Position numbers and translations under genes: made by a program
Shown: piece after piece, positions 53,804 through 63,903 of the stretch
Position numbering within the stretch: position 1 is the stretch's first letter
Layout of the letters: each line of letters begins with the position of its first letter
The notes under the pieces: model-generated
What the model was told of the DNA's origin: nothing
The model's database searches: none
Seen by the model: only the letters and a program-made list of their open reading frames with translations
NCBI GenBank assembly: GCA_949752735.1
Contig: OX457039.1
Coordinates: 41,712,699-41,776,698 of the forward strand
Reading direction: 5' to 3'
DNA from: Lumbricus terrestris
Lineage: Eukaryota; Annelida; Clitellata; Crassiclitellata; Lumbricidae
DNA length: 64,000 nucleotides

Positions 53804-55460
53804 CCAAAGTCATCGAGTAATGGCGATGTGTTTCTGGCAGGGGTTGAGAAAGATTTCTGTTTACATTTGTCGGTTTCCTTTTTGTTGAACGCCACAGTGA
53901 TACTTGTGGGTTGCGAGACTTGAACTGGGTCTCGACACCGCTTAAGTGTGGTGGGTTTTAGATTCTGTCGGTAGACAGTGTTCCTTTTGATGTAGCCTTT
54001 TTAAGTGCAGGTTAAAGTGGTACCTGATCATATTGAGAACGCGCCCTGCGTTTTCTTGTACTCGCGTGATGGCGATTGTTTCTTGATACTGGTCAAGTTT
54101 CTTTGAATTTCATTTCATTTGCTGACCGCTTAATTGTGGTGGGACTGTCCACGCAATTCGCGAATAACTCTTGTTGAGTAGAATCACTATCAGACGGTGA
54201 TGTGTGGGAACAACGGATATTCCCAGGACAGTGGACAGAGTTGGTAACTTTTCTCTCCTTAAGGTCCCTCAGCTTCGGTTGAGTGGAGCTCGGGTAAGAG
54301 ACAGAGTGCTTATGAGGTTGGTGAATCTCCCACGACAGAGGGGTGAGATGCCAATAGAGTGAGGGTGGAATACTCGTACCTGGCAGGCTGACGTTGTAGG
54401 TAACGTTCGGGCGGGGTGTCGTAAGTCGGGTCTCCTCGAGGACGTTAGTCGCACCTGTTCGAGCTATCGCTACCAGTTAGCGCATGGGCGGGGTTCCTTT
54501 AAGTCGAAGTCCTGGTACTGGTCAAATGACCATGTGAGGATGTACTCGCACCTGATCTAGCTATCGCTACGAGTTAGCGTATGGGCGGGGTGACTTGAGC
54601 CGAGGTTCCTGGAGGACGCTAGTCGCACCTGTTCCAGCTATCGCTACAAGTTAGCGATGGGCGGGGTTCCTTTAAGTCGAAGTCCTGGTTTAAATAGACA
54701 GTGGGAGGACGCTAGTCGCACCTGTACCAGCTATTGCTACGAGTTAGCGATGGGCGGGGTTCCTTAAGTCGAAGTCCTGGTGGTAAATTGACTGTCTGGT
54801 TCGCTCTATAACCGTGGTGGTTTCCGGTTCCTTGCACTCTAATCGAGCTTGGGTTGGAGATGTTCCTGTTACGTTTATGTTTCCCTGATCTTGCAGCCGA
54901 TGTTTACATCGATGAACGGTACGTGAAAGGATGTGTTGGGCTACGGAAAGACTGTTCGTGAATCTGCGGCGGATTCTTGGATTTTTGCCGGAGCGCAAAC
55001 TTCCGATTTTTGGTTATTACGATAATATGTCTGTTCTATTCTGTTGTTACTAGCACCAGCTAGTTGCGGAGGTTCGATTTGCTGTCGTAGGGTCAATCCT
55101 TGACTGCAAAGTCTACTCCGATGTGCCTATGTATTTGTGTTAGTTGTTATTTTCAGAGTTGGTTGGGAACTGGCCAACAAACGACGCTGCTGGACGTCGT
55201 GTTCGTGACAACGAGATTCAGACAGAGAATCTTTGACACTGTGATGATGGTGCTTGAGTATGACTGGTGCGAATGAAAAAATAAAGAAGCATATCTGGTG
55301 TGTGTGTGCTTTGTGTTAGACTCATTTTTGTGATCGGGAGACAGAGGGGGTAGTGCTGTCTCCCAAGAACCTAAGTAGGTAGGTTAGAGGACGGGCCCAT
55401 AAAAAAGGGAGGGTCCTGATAAATACGTTCCATGTTTCCTAACGATGCTCCGCATCAAAG
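53804..55460. other. non-coding internal region of LTR element
   Basis: No RT, RNase H or integrase motif in any frame that I can find. It holds four imperfect copies of a roughly 90-bp unit 'cacctgttcgagctatcgctac(c/g)agttagcg' (about 54440-54770) containing 'gggcggggttcctttaagtcg'. The sequence replaces the expected pol. Confidence 0.7.
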
Positions 55461-55474
55461 AAAGGTGGGGAGAG
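55461..55474 (+). promoter_or_regulatory. polypurine tract
   Basis: aaaggtggggagag directly before the 3' LTR TG. Confidence 0.85.
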
Positions 55475-57409
55475 TGTGGCGGACAGGCCACAAGGCAAGT
55501 ACACGTAAAATATAACTTGTTGGGTAAATGGCGGGAGTAACCCTGACTCTCGTTAGGTAGCCATTTGGCTTAGTAGAAAAGAAACTGAAACCGGTTTCGT
55601 TAAAATTTAGGTTTCGGTCATTGTATACGGAAGACCGATGTCCACTTTTAAGCCAAAGTATAGAGTGTTGCCGGTGGACTAAAGCCTGCCATACGGTGCG
55701 TTGCTTATAACGTGGAGTAGTTGCCGACTACTCCATACGTACTGTGTTCGTGAATTCGTTCATAGTTAAATCGGTTGTGTTCGACTGTCTCTACAGGATT
55801 GGCATTGGCCATTCGAACATAATTGGGCGATCCTGATATACACGGTTGTGAGGGCTCGGGTAGATGATCTGTCGGGGTTCGTCACTCTGTCATCGATCTC
55901 TCGGGGTTCAATCTTTTGTTTCAGGGGTACGGGTTACGAGGCCGGAGACGCCGCAGCTCCGTTGGTCTGCGGAAGTGTTACATTGTATAGGGTGAAATCC
56001 CCTGGTGAAGTATCCGGTTACTGTTTGGCTACACGTGTTGGTGATTCTGCAGGGCTTGGGTTGGGCTCCTACCTGCCAGGGAATCTACGTGTTGCATTCA
56101 CGATCCTGCCGTCTTGGCGATCGTCGAGAGTCTGTTGAGCGTAACGTGAGGGTTACGGGTTTTCTTGAGTGGAGAGGGTGACTCCACGGGTGCGCATGAA
56201 GCCGAAGATTCGGTGATATACGTTCGATTTAGTAAAGCAGGGGCACCAAGTTCTTCGGGTAATATATATTGGAACAGTAGAGAGTTATCGCTCCCCTCGG
56301 GTAGAGGATAGTTTGTGGCCTTAGAAAACTAGGAGCGTGGGAAGCAGAGTAAATTTTGAGAGTAAAGACCAAGTGTTATCGAGGGTTTTTACCTGAGGTC
56401 CGTAACTGCTGAGGTAGGGCGAACGGCGCCAGTAGAATATAGCGACAATAAATAAGTCTCTTCGGAGACGGGGCTACCCGATACCTGTTCCCCAAGACCG
56501 CCAGGTCTTTTATTTTTTTCCTCCGTTTCCCGTGAAACGACCAGCATCCACCACGACGCTCTTCCGAGCGCCCGAGAACGCTAAGTCTCGGTGAGGCGCC
56601 GGTTGTTGCCATAGGAAGTGGGACGAGTGAGGCGAGCACTCGGGAAGCGCACCGCGTATTTGGTACACGGCGGCGGTGCGTGTTCCGTGGACAGGCTAAG
56701 TGTTAAAGTCGGGAGTTCGGCCGCTGCCGGTCTCGATTGCTGCCGGGCTTCAGCTCGACTCTGCCCGGTAGCGTGTGAGCAGCGTGAGCCGTCTCTCCGT
56801 GGAATTCACTGTTACAGAAATGAGAACACGGTCGTGGCGCATCCTCGGCCTGGGGCCGTTGGATTGGTCCTGGTTTCAGGCACTTTGGTTGCCGGGAAAG
56901 GGCATGCGCTCAGTAGTCCCCGTCGGTGGCGAGGGCTCGGTGGCTGCCCGGTGCAGCATGGTACGCAAGAGTAAAGACGAACAGGGCAAGAAGACAAAGG
57001 CCGAAGGCGCGACGGGTGGCGCACGGCGAGGCCGCTCTGCCGGTGGGACAACGGACCATGTGTTGGGAGTCGGCCATCCTCCATCTCAGGACGTCGCCTA
57101 CTCGGCGACCGCGGACTCGGCAGAGAGCGGGTCAGACGATACGGCGCTGCACACCCGGTCGCAGGCGTCGGTGTCAGGGGCTTCTTCGACCGTCAGTGAA
57201 AGCGACAACGGCGCGCACGGCGCAGACAGCGACTCGGGAGAACCAGGCAATCCTGGTAAGAGCGCGGGTCTCTCGGGTCTTGGGCTGTCAGAGACTCTTG
57301 ATGGTGCAGGGGCCACCGAGGAAGACCGACCCGGTCAGTCAGAGGCGTTTGCGGCCGACGGCAAGAGGGAAGCGGCGCAGGCGTTGTCTGTTGAGGGTCG
57401 GACGCCACA
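55475..57409 (+). repeat. 3' LTR
   Basis: Same length as the 5' LTR (1,935 bp). By eye about six substitutions separate the two (near 48549, 49602, 49926, two at 50048-50050, 50319 in the 5' copy), roughly 0.3%. Confidence 0.92.
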
Positions 57410-58383
57410 ACACTCATAGGTAGGGGGTGGTTCAGTACGTCCTCGTCGTCTCTCCCGGGTAACAGGGAACAGCCCTGGCCAAATCTGGCTAAATCTGAAC
57501 CGAGGACAGGGGAGAGACCTGATCAGGCGCCCTACATTCCAGAAGGATCATGAAACTTAACCATGGCAAGCACACCAAATACACGAGGCGACGCATGTGG
57601 CGTAGGATAGACAAAAGTGGAGACTGGAGAGCTACCTTTTTCTGGCACTGGCAGAAGAGTCGACGTATATAAACCCATCAATTATACTAGGCGTACCTTG
57701 GATTGTTGGGTTTATATACGTCGACTCCAAGTCTGGTGTCACGTCGACCAATTGAGGAATAACGACTTATTGACTGAATGAATGCGACCAGTTGATTGCG
57801 ACGATAATGACGGCGACCAATTAATTCGCGACCAATTAATTAACGACCATATGACTGCGACGAAATGATCTGCGACGAAATGATCTGCGACGATATGGAT
57901 GGTCACCCTAGCCAGACACCACCCTGCAGGAGAGGCATACATAACTCTTGATATGATAGTAGCTCTAGTAAAAGTTTGTAACTCTTGTATGGATGCCCCA
58001 TGAGCCTTGAGGGTTCTGATTGCATAGAGTGAGGCAGTACCAGAGCAGATAATCTTGTTGATGTGGTCTGTGACTGTTAATTTCTCTCCAATAAGAACTC
58101 CTAATGCCTTGATGGATTTTGTACGGGAAACTCCAGGGATGGATGGATGGATGGGTTGAGAGTGAGCTCTTGTTGCGTAGTAGTAGGCCTAAGCTTAGAT
58201 TTGAAATGAACGAATGGGAATGGTATACAGGGTCTATAATGTCTATTTGTTTAGTGTCCTACTGTAGCAATAAAGGTTTGCTGACGTCAGTTAGGCTAAG
58301 TCTCAGCTTCGTAGACTTATTAGCGTCGTTTCAATTCAAAATTAGATTCAATACATTAGAGAAATGAGCGAATGGGAATCGTA

Positions 58384-58434
58384 TACAGTAGGTCAGCCTA
58401 CTTGTTAGACTAACAAGTAGGCTGACCTACTGTA
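58384..58434. repeat. perfect hairpin, 25-bp arms, 1-nt loop
   Basis: 58384-58408 and 58410-58434 are exact complements around A58409 (TACAGTAGGTCAGCCTACTT...). It lies within a locally duplicated stretch (compare 58210-58300 with 58370-58490). Confidence 0.95.
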
Positions 58435-59604
58435 CAATGTTAGTGTCAGTTTTGACTACAACGAAGGTTTGTTAAAGTCAGTTAGGCATTAAACTTTTAT
58501 CTAGATTTCACAAACTTTGGATTTATAATTTTTTACATTTATGAGAGACTTTGCACAATGAGTTATTCTTACAATGTTGAACTAGTGTGCAATGCAGGCT
58601 TATTCGCTTAACTTAGGCCTATTGTTACATTGTGTGCATCATTTTTAGGTAATGGTATAATATACTGGGGGGGCTAATGTCCTACCTTGGGGGTCTTTTG
58701 TCCGGGGGGCGAATGTCCGGGGGGGCTAATGTCCGGGGAGGCTTTTGTCCGAGGGGCTAATGTCCGTTCCCCATCTTCCTTGATGTAGCTAACGCCTTTG
58801 AATCTGTAAATCATCATATTTTGATAAAAAAAATTATAACTATGGAATTAGAGGGACACAATTACAATGGTTTGTTAGCTATCTTGAAAATCGTTTTCAG
58901 CTGGTTTCTGTTAATAATTATTGTAATTCTGATCTACAACTCATTTCCCACGGTGTCCCTCAAGGATCTAATCTTGGACCTCTTTAATTTTTAATCTATA
59001 TTAATGATTTACCTAATGTATCGCCTTCTATGTATTTTGTACTATTTGCTGCTTATTCTTTATTATTTCATTCTGATAAACCTATTGATACCCTATTCAA
59101 CACTGTTAATTCTGAGCTTCACCGAATCGTTGATTGGTTTCGATCAAATAAGCTTAGCCTACTCTTAATTTGGATAAAACCAACTACATCCTCTTCAGAT
59201 CCCATAAGAAAAAATATCCCAATGAACTTCCTATTCTACTTATTGAAGGGACTCCTATCACCCAAGTGACATCCACAAAATGTTTGGGCGCATACATTGA
59301 CCAGCATCTAAATTGGAAGGAACACTTCAATAATATCTCTAGCAAAATTGCTAAGACTGTTGGTGTGCTATTTCGCTCATCTAAACTGATTCCTGTCTCT
59401 ATCCGGTCTATGCTATACTATTTTCTTATTTATCCTTATTTAACCAGGTACTGTAATTTAATTTGGACGTCTACCTACAAATCTAATTTTGTCAGACTAG
59501 TCACCCTTCAAAAATATGCAATCCGTTTTATAGCTAATATTCCTCGCCGAGCAGACACCGCTCTGTATTTCAAGGAATTTGGATTATTAAAGATCGATCA
59601 AATT

Positions 59605-60519
59605 TAGGGCTGCCAACCGTCCCGGATTCGCCGGGACAGTCCCGGAATCGACCCTGTGCGTCCCGTGTCCCGGATTAATCTCAAATTGTCCCGGAATTTG
59701 GTCTAGATCTCCACTTAGAACAATTATTGTTCCTATCAATTTTTGCTTACTTTAGTAAGCAAAAATTGATAGGAACAGCTCTTCCATTTGTACGATGATT
59801 TTTTCTTTCTGCTTCCTATCAGACCTATGCATAACATTGTTGGCTGAAAATCGGGAGTTAAAGTCTTCAAAACTTTACAAATCACTGACACTCGGTTTTC
59901 GGTTTAGCATAATATTATTGTGTCCAGTTTTAATGCTTTTTTGTGAGAGAGCGTTCAGCATTAAGCTTATGAACGATCTGTTTTGTAATAATCACAATAC
60001 ATGATCACCGAGAGTTCACGGAACTTTTTAAAGCACAACTGTTAGCATGACATATGCTGATATCTGCGACTTTGTGCCCAGTGTTCTGGGACTGCTTAAC
60101 GCACATAAGTAGACCCTATAATATATTAAATAGGCCTATAGGCCATAGGTTAAAACAATATAGGCCTAAATTCTGCTCTCCGGTCGCAGACCTATGAGCT
60201 CACGATACCTTCGAACTTCCCTCAATGTTGGCTAATAAGTCTTACTCTGATGAATCTATATGTAGTTGACTAGAGTTTGAAATGCTTCTTGAAGTTGATT
60301 CTTGTCTTAAATTTAGGCTATAAAATTATGTATTTTGATGATTTGCCTGAAATTATTAAGGACTTTTTTCTAGTAGATTGTAGATGTAGATCCTATATTG
60401 GGCTGACACAACATAAAGTTTGTTACATTATGCGTTTCTGTGGATTGTGTAAATTGGTAATGGCACATCAAGTGGTTGAAGGCATCCCGGAATGGCAAAA
60501 TCAAAAGTTGGCAGCCCTA
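59605..60519 (+). mobile_element. hAT element, TIR TAGGGCTGCCAAC, copy 2
   Basis: 915 bp, perfect ends TAGGGCTGCCAAC / GTTGGCAGCCCTA, perfect 8-bp duplication ATCAAATT (59597-59604, 60520-60527). A plus-strand remnant FCERAFSIKLMNDLF (about 59938-59985) resembles the C-terminal dimerisation motif of hAT transposases. Inserted in the C-terminus of the LINE ORF. Inverted relative to the copy at 42665. Confidence 0.88.
59728..59777. repeat. perfect hairpin, 24-bp arms, 2-nt loop
   Basis: 59728-59751 and 59754-59777 are exact complements (TGTTCCTATCAATTTTTGCT...). Inside hAT copy 2. Confidence 0.95.
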
Positions 60520-60696
60520 ATCAAATTAGGCACTTGCAAATAGGAGAGTTTTTGTACCGCTATAACCATGGCCTATTACCACTTGTATTTAATGATTTCT
60601 TTAAAATTTACCCCTGATCGCCACTCTTATTCAACCAGAAAATTAACTATTTATGACCTTCCACGCTCACTGCGTAACAAGTAGGCTATTTAGCAA

Positions 60697-61110
60697 TTTC
60701 CGATACCATCCATTCTAACGACCTGGACCTTCTTGTCGTTACGGAGTCCTGGCATCGTCAGTCGACTGATGTCGCCCTTCGTCGCTCGGTACTCCAGGGA
60801 TACTCATTCATAGACCGTCCAAGGCCTGGAGCTCTGGATGCTGATGCACGTGGAGGTGGACGTGATCTATCACCGTACCTCCCTTCCTGCTCGGAAGATT
60901 GTTCTGACCTCTCATCCGACGACCTTTGAGGCGCTTGCGGCCTCGATATCTTCTCCTCGTGGTCCGCCAACATTTCGGGAGAGGTCACATATCTCTGCCT
61001 AAACTAAACCCCCCTGCTTGTCGCTTCGCGCCTCGACGATCGTCCTTCGGCCGCACGTCCGTCCCCCCCCCCAAGTTTGGACCAGGTCTCCGCCTGTGGT
61101 TAACACAGAA
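60697..61110 (+). pseudogene. LINE endonuclease-domain fragment
   Basis: The plus-strand frame reads NDLDLLVVTESWH then GYSFIDRPRPGALDADARGGG, the conserved start of the apurinic-type endonuclease of CR1/L2-like LINEs (TE.W and the R-G-G-G region). A stop follows near 60930 and the copy breaks off in a C-run at about 61065. Confidence 0.72.
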
Positions 61111-61128
61111 GCCTTATAAGTTACCTTG

Positions 61129-61638
61129 TTACCTTGTGCTGTCAACTCGTAGAGTTCTAGCGATCGTCTTCACACACATTCTCCATTGTTCTCTGTTCGC
61201 AGCCAAGTCCCTCAGTTCTTCCAAATTCATGCCAGTTATGTCGTGTATCTCGTCCATCCATTTCGTCCTTGGTCTGCCGAGTCTTCTCCTTCCCTCACCA
61301 CAAGCCAGCATCATTTCCTTCTCCAGACCATCAGATCGCATTACATGTCCGAAGAATCTTAGCTTCAATCTTGTCGCGAATTGTTTGAACGACTCTTCGT
61401 TTTCCAATCCAATTTCCATTCTTATAGATTCGTTCGTTCTTTTCTCTGTCCAAGATATTCTCAACATCTTCCTCCAAATCCACATTTCGCATGCGTTAAT
61501 CTTTTTCTCCATATTCTTTGTCTTTGTCCATGTCTCGCAGCCATATAATATCGTAGGAAAGATTAGTGCTCTCACGAGCCTCTTCTTAGTATCTAAACTT
61601 ACATGTTTGTCCTTCCATATCTTTTCCAGTCCAATCAT
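61129..61638 (-). pseudogene. LINE ORF C-terminus (RTE-like)
   Basis: About 169 codons on the minus strand: KKRLVRALIFPTILYGCETW, WIWRKMLRISWTEKRTNES, LRFFGHVMRSDGLEKEMM, GRRRLGRPRTKWMDEI, REQWRMCVKTIARTLR, stop. This series is the conserved C-terminal region of RTE-like endonuclease/reverse transcriptases. Intact over its length but missing RT and endonuclease. Confidence 0.85.
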
Positions 61639-61669
61639 TGCGGTTTTCCCTATCGCTATCCTTCGTTTT

Positions 61670-62291
61670 ATAAGTTATCATTTGCAAAAAATTGCGGTTC
61701 TATATCTAATAACCATTTTTCAATGCGCGAGTTGCAAGTGCTCAGAAAAATCGATTTGATCTATGCATCAAAGACAAATTTATTTCCAACGATGACACTT
61801 GTCAGTTGTTTAACTTGCTCCAGCAATCTACATTGAACGAACAGAGGCTCAATTTATGCAATGGTACATCCAGAGAACAGTGTTTCACTAATCATTATTC
61901 AACTGCCTATACACAGGAAAGATCTTGTTGAGCATTGAGTTGTTCATTGCAAATGAAACGCAAATTTAAGATATTATTTTATCAACACCCGATTGATTCA
62001 TATAATTTTTTTAAAAGGCATATCTGCCTTCAGAATCAATTTGCATAATAAGCTTATTGTAAATTTTAATATAGTTACACGAATCTGAACGCGACGCCAC
62101 CATATGCATTGGAAGATAAGAGGATTCCTGCTGCGACAAATCACTAATGTACCGTAATAAGCATTCACACCTGCGCTCTGTTAATCTTATCCAAAGATCC
62201 ATAACTGAATAATTTAAGAACGCCAGTCAAATATAACCCACGTTTTGAAAGAAAGCTGTGTACTCCAGCACGCTGTGAAGGAATCGTCACC
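61670..62291 (+). promoter_or_regulatory. conserved 5' flank of gene B
   Basis: Homologous to 9905-10541 before gene A. TATA-like ATATAA at 62231-62236. The duplicated segment boundary falls just after the RTE LINE fragment. Confidence 0.6.
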
Positions 62292-62340
62292 ATGAACCGT
62301 AGAATATTCTTCACTTTGACGCTGTTGTCGGTTCTCCATG
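62292..62340 (+). CDS. gene B exon 1: signal peptide (tandem paralogue)
   Basis: Identical over all 49 nt to gene A exon 1, donor gtaagc. Flanking sequences differ by scattered substitutions and indels, so the exon is better conserved than its surroundings. No in-frame upstream ATG equivalent to 10449. Confidence 0.85.
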
Positions 62341-62666
62341 GTAAGCGAATTTCTCACAGAAATTCAACTCATGATAGCGACAGTAGACAACAATGACGGC
62401 CTTACAACTGCTGAAAATGGCATGCAGCGATGCCGAGACATTGAAGACGGCGATAACATTCCGAACTGCAACCTACTTTTCGTTACATTCACAAAAGAAA
62501 TTTCATCAGGGTTTATAATTGTACCGTGATGATAATCGCAACTCGATGCCTTCAATTAGACAATTACTGACTGCATTGTCTAGTCTACGCCTTTCATTGA
62601 ACTGATTTCCATTTTTATAAAATCATAATAATGTGGATGGTCTTGTAATAGTGTATGACAGATGTA

Positions 62667-63474
62667 CAGGGTGGGCAATAAAAAGTACCCTAAGATGTTT
62701 GCCCTATCTTGGCCAGAAATAAGAATTTTATAATGAAAATGTACTGTCTTAGAGGCATTTTATATCTACGTACAATGGTCACGTTTCAACAAAATATTTC
62801 AAACAGAACAAAAGTTACGTCACCTTTACTGAGACCACCACTGTTTTTTAACGATTCAAAAACAACACAGTGAAAAGTAACAAAACGCGATTTTTATTAA
62901 ATCACGTTTCAAAGAACAATAATTCTTGTTATCATATGTCCTCCTTGTTCACGGACACACGACCGTAGACGTAGACGCTACTGTTTGATGGTCCGGTCGA
63001 TGATCACTTGGTCAAACATCTGCCACTCTTCAATCAGACGCGCCCTACGTCCTACGGTTATCGATGTCATGAAATGCGTGAACGAAAAACGCGCCCCGCC
63101 AGAAAATGCACCTGGTACTCCGGATCGAGGTCTGGACTGCTGGGCGGCCACAGCTGCGGGTATGAAGCCGAGTGTATCCCTGGACAACTACTACGTCTAC
63201 GGTCGTGTGTTAGCGAACAAGAAGGACATTTTGAGCACCATATTATAGCTGAATTTCACTTCTTTTCAGGTTTTCCATGTTGGAAAGTTCAATTTTTTGG
63301 TGCTGCATTTTAAACGCTCATATATTTGACAAACTCACGAATATTTCTAATCGGCTTTAGAATCTCGTGTAAATATGGTCATTGTTGCTCTGTTTAAAAT
63401 TTCAGACAAATCCTAAGAGTTTTGACCGAGTTATTACACTTTTTGTGGGGGCTACTTTTTATCCGGACACAGTG
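62667..63474 (-). mobile_element. Tc1/mariner-like element in gene B intron 1
   Basis: 808 bp, TA duplication, ends CAGGGTGGGCAATAAAAAGT / ACTTTTTATCCGGACACAGTG. The minus strand shows a remnant of the transposase C-terminus, WPPSSPDLDPE (about 63110-63150). A related terminus at 11446 in gene A lies at the corresponding place, so the element may predate the duplication. Confidence 0.75.
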
Positions 63475-63507
63475 TATAATAATTATAGGCTAGAAATACG
63501 GGGTGGG

Positions 63508-63800
63508 CAGGGCTGTACTGGCAAATTTTGAGGCGAGTACACGCTGACCGCCCAAAATTTTCTGACGACCTTTTTTGACATCCGGGGCCAAAATGTACTT
63601 AAATTTTCCGTCCGAAAAATCTGATGGCCTTTTTTAGTCATCTGGCCAAAATTTACTTAAATTTCCCGTCCGAGAAATCTGTGTACCCTTTTTTTTCTCG
63701 CGTATACCCTGGTTTTCGGGGGGGGTGAGTATACGATGCCGTTTTCCCCCGGAGGTGAGTATACGCTGTATACCCGCGTATGCCCTCGTGTACAGCCCGG
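63508..63800. mobile_element. hAT-like MITE, core family, TIR variant CAGGGCTGTAC
   Basis: Ends CAGGGCTGTACTGG / GTGTACAGCCCGG; interior 'ttctgacgacctttttt', 'ggccttttttagtcatctgg' and repeated 'gtatacgctg'. Target duplication not clear. It lies in gene B intron 1 only. Confidence 0.7.
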
Positions 63801-63873
63801 TTGGGTCAGTAAAATATCGATCACGACAATGTTGCTTCTGAGCCTATAATGAGTTTTGCTTTACTCCTTGTAG

Positions 63874-63903
63874 GTCGGAGTCAAGCGCAATGGTCACTCG
63901 ATG
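63874..63903 (+). CDS. gene B exon 2: linker micro-exon
   Basis: Acceptor ccttgtag, donor gtacgt, 30 nt, phase 1-1. Encodes GRSQAQWSLD; 6 nt longer than gene A exon 2. Intron 1 of gene B is 1,533 bp against 3,572 bp in gene A. The rest of the gene lies beyond the window. Confidence 0.8.

Larger units (their letters stand above)
48467..57409 (+). mobile_element. LTR retrotransposon (Gypsy-like Gag-PR, no RT/RH/IN), 8,943 bp, nest level 5
   Basis: Two 1,935-bp LTRs flank an internal region of about 5.07 kb. LTRs begin TGTGGCG and end CGCCACA, and the element is flanked by the 4-bp duplication ACAC. A primer-binding site (50405) and polypurine tract (55461-55474) are present. Coding capacity: a proline/serine-rich leader that starts inside the 5' LTR, a Gag capsid region, a CCHC knuckle and an aspartic protease. 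Reverse transcriptase, RNase H and integrase are absent; 53804-55474 has no coding sequence that I can recognise. It is therefore non-autonomous and, with near-identical LTRs, young. Confidence 0.92.
48056..57907. mobile_element. foldback element B (CGTCGCAN phrases), nest level 4
   Basis: Left arm 48056-48230: about ten phrases of the type 'atttcgtcg(c/t)a'. Right arm about 57755-57907: inverted 'tgcgacgaaatgatc'. Ends GGTTCCCTATC and GATGGTCACC are inverted with mismatches. Perfect 8-bp duplication CTAGCCAG at 48048-48055 and 57908-57915. The LTR element sits inside. Confidence 0.9.
47935..58135 (-). pseudogene. second LINE RT fragment (minus), nest level 3, split by element B
   Basis: Minus-strand reading: 58135-57916 gives KALGVLIGEKLTVTDHI and SLYAIRTLKAHGASIQEL, ending ASPAGWCLA; 48047-47935 continues GLDKSRLEGLMNKLRRAGYL. 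This is the thumb/C-terminal region of a LINE RT. The frame continues across the 9.85-kb insert if one CTAGCCAG copy is kept. Confidence 0.78.
47429..58772. mobile_element. foldback element A (GGACATTAGCCCC / GGACAAAAGCCCC phrases), nest level 2
   Basis: Left arm 47429-47560: repeats of 'ggacattagcccccc' and 'ggacaaaagcccc'. Right arm about 58665-58772: the inverted phrases 'ggggctaatgtcc' and 'ggcttttgtcc'. Perfect 10-bp target duplication ATCTTCCTTG at 47419-47428 and 58773-58782. Inserted in the RT palm of the LINE. It carries a LINE fragment and element B inside. Confidence 0.9.
47311..60690 (+). mobile_element. LINE (CR1/L2-like) reverse transcriptase, split by two insertions
   Basis: Three pieces: 47311-47428 (SQYGFQQGHST, ending GIFL), 58783-59604 (AFESVNHHIL, GVPQGSNLGPL, IYINDL, then the thumb region KCLGAYIDQHLNWKEHF and YAIRFIA), and 60528-about 60690 (HLQIGEFLYRYNHGLLP). 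The frame is continuous across each removed insert when one target-site copy is kept. The catalytic box reads FAAYS instead of FADD (about 59037-59055), and there are frameshifts, so the enzyme is dead. It is 5' truncated at 47311. Confidence 0.85.

Noticed and set aside
57739..57942. Minus-strand small frame across the right end of foldback element B
   Set aside because: A chance join of LINE coding sequence to the foldback arm.
61129..61638. Host gene of 169 codons
   Set aside because: The motif series matches the C-terminus of RTE-like LINE ORFs; not a host gene.
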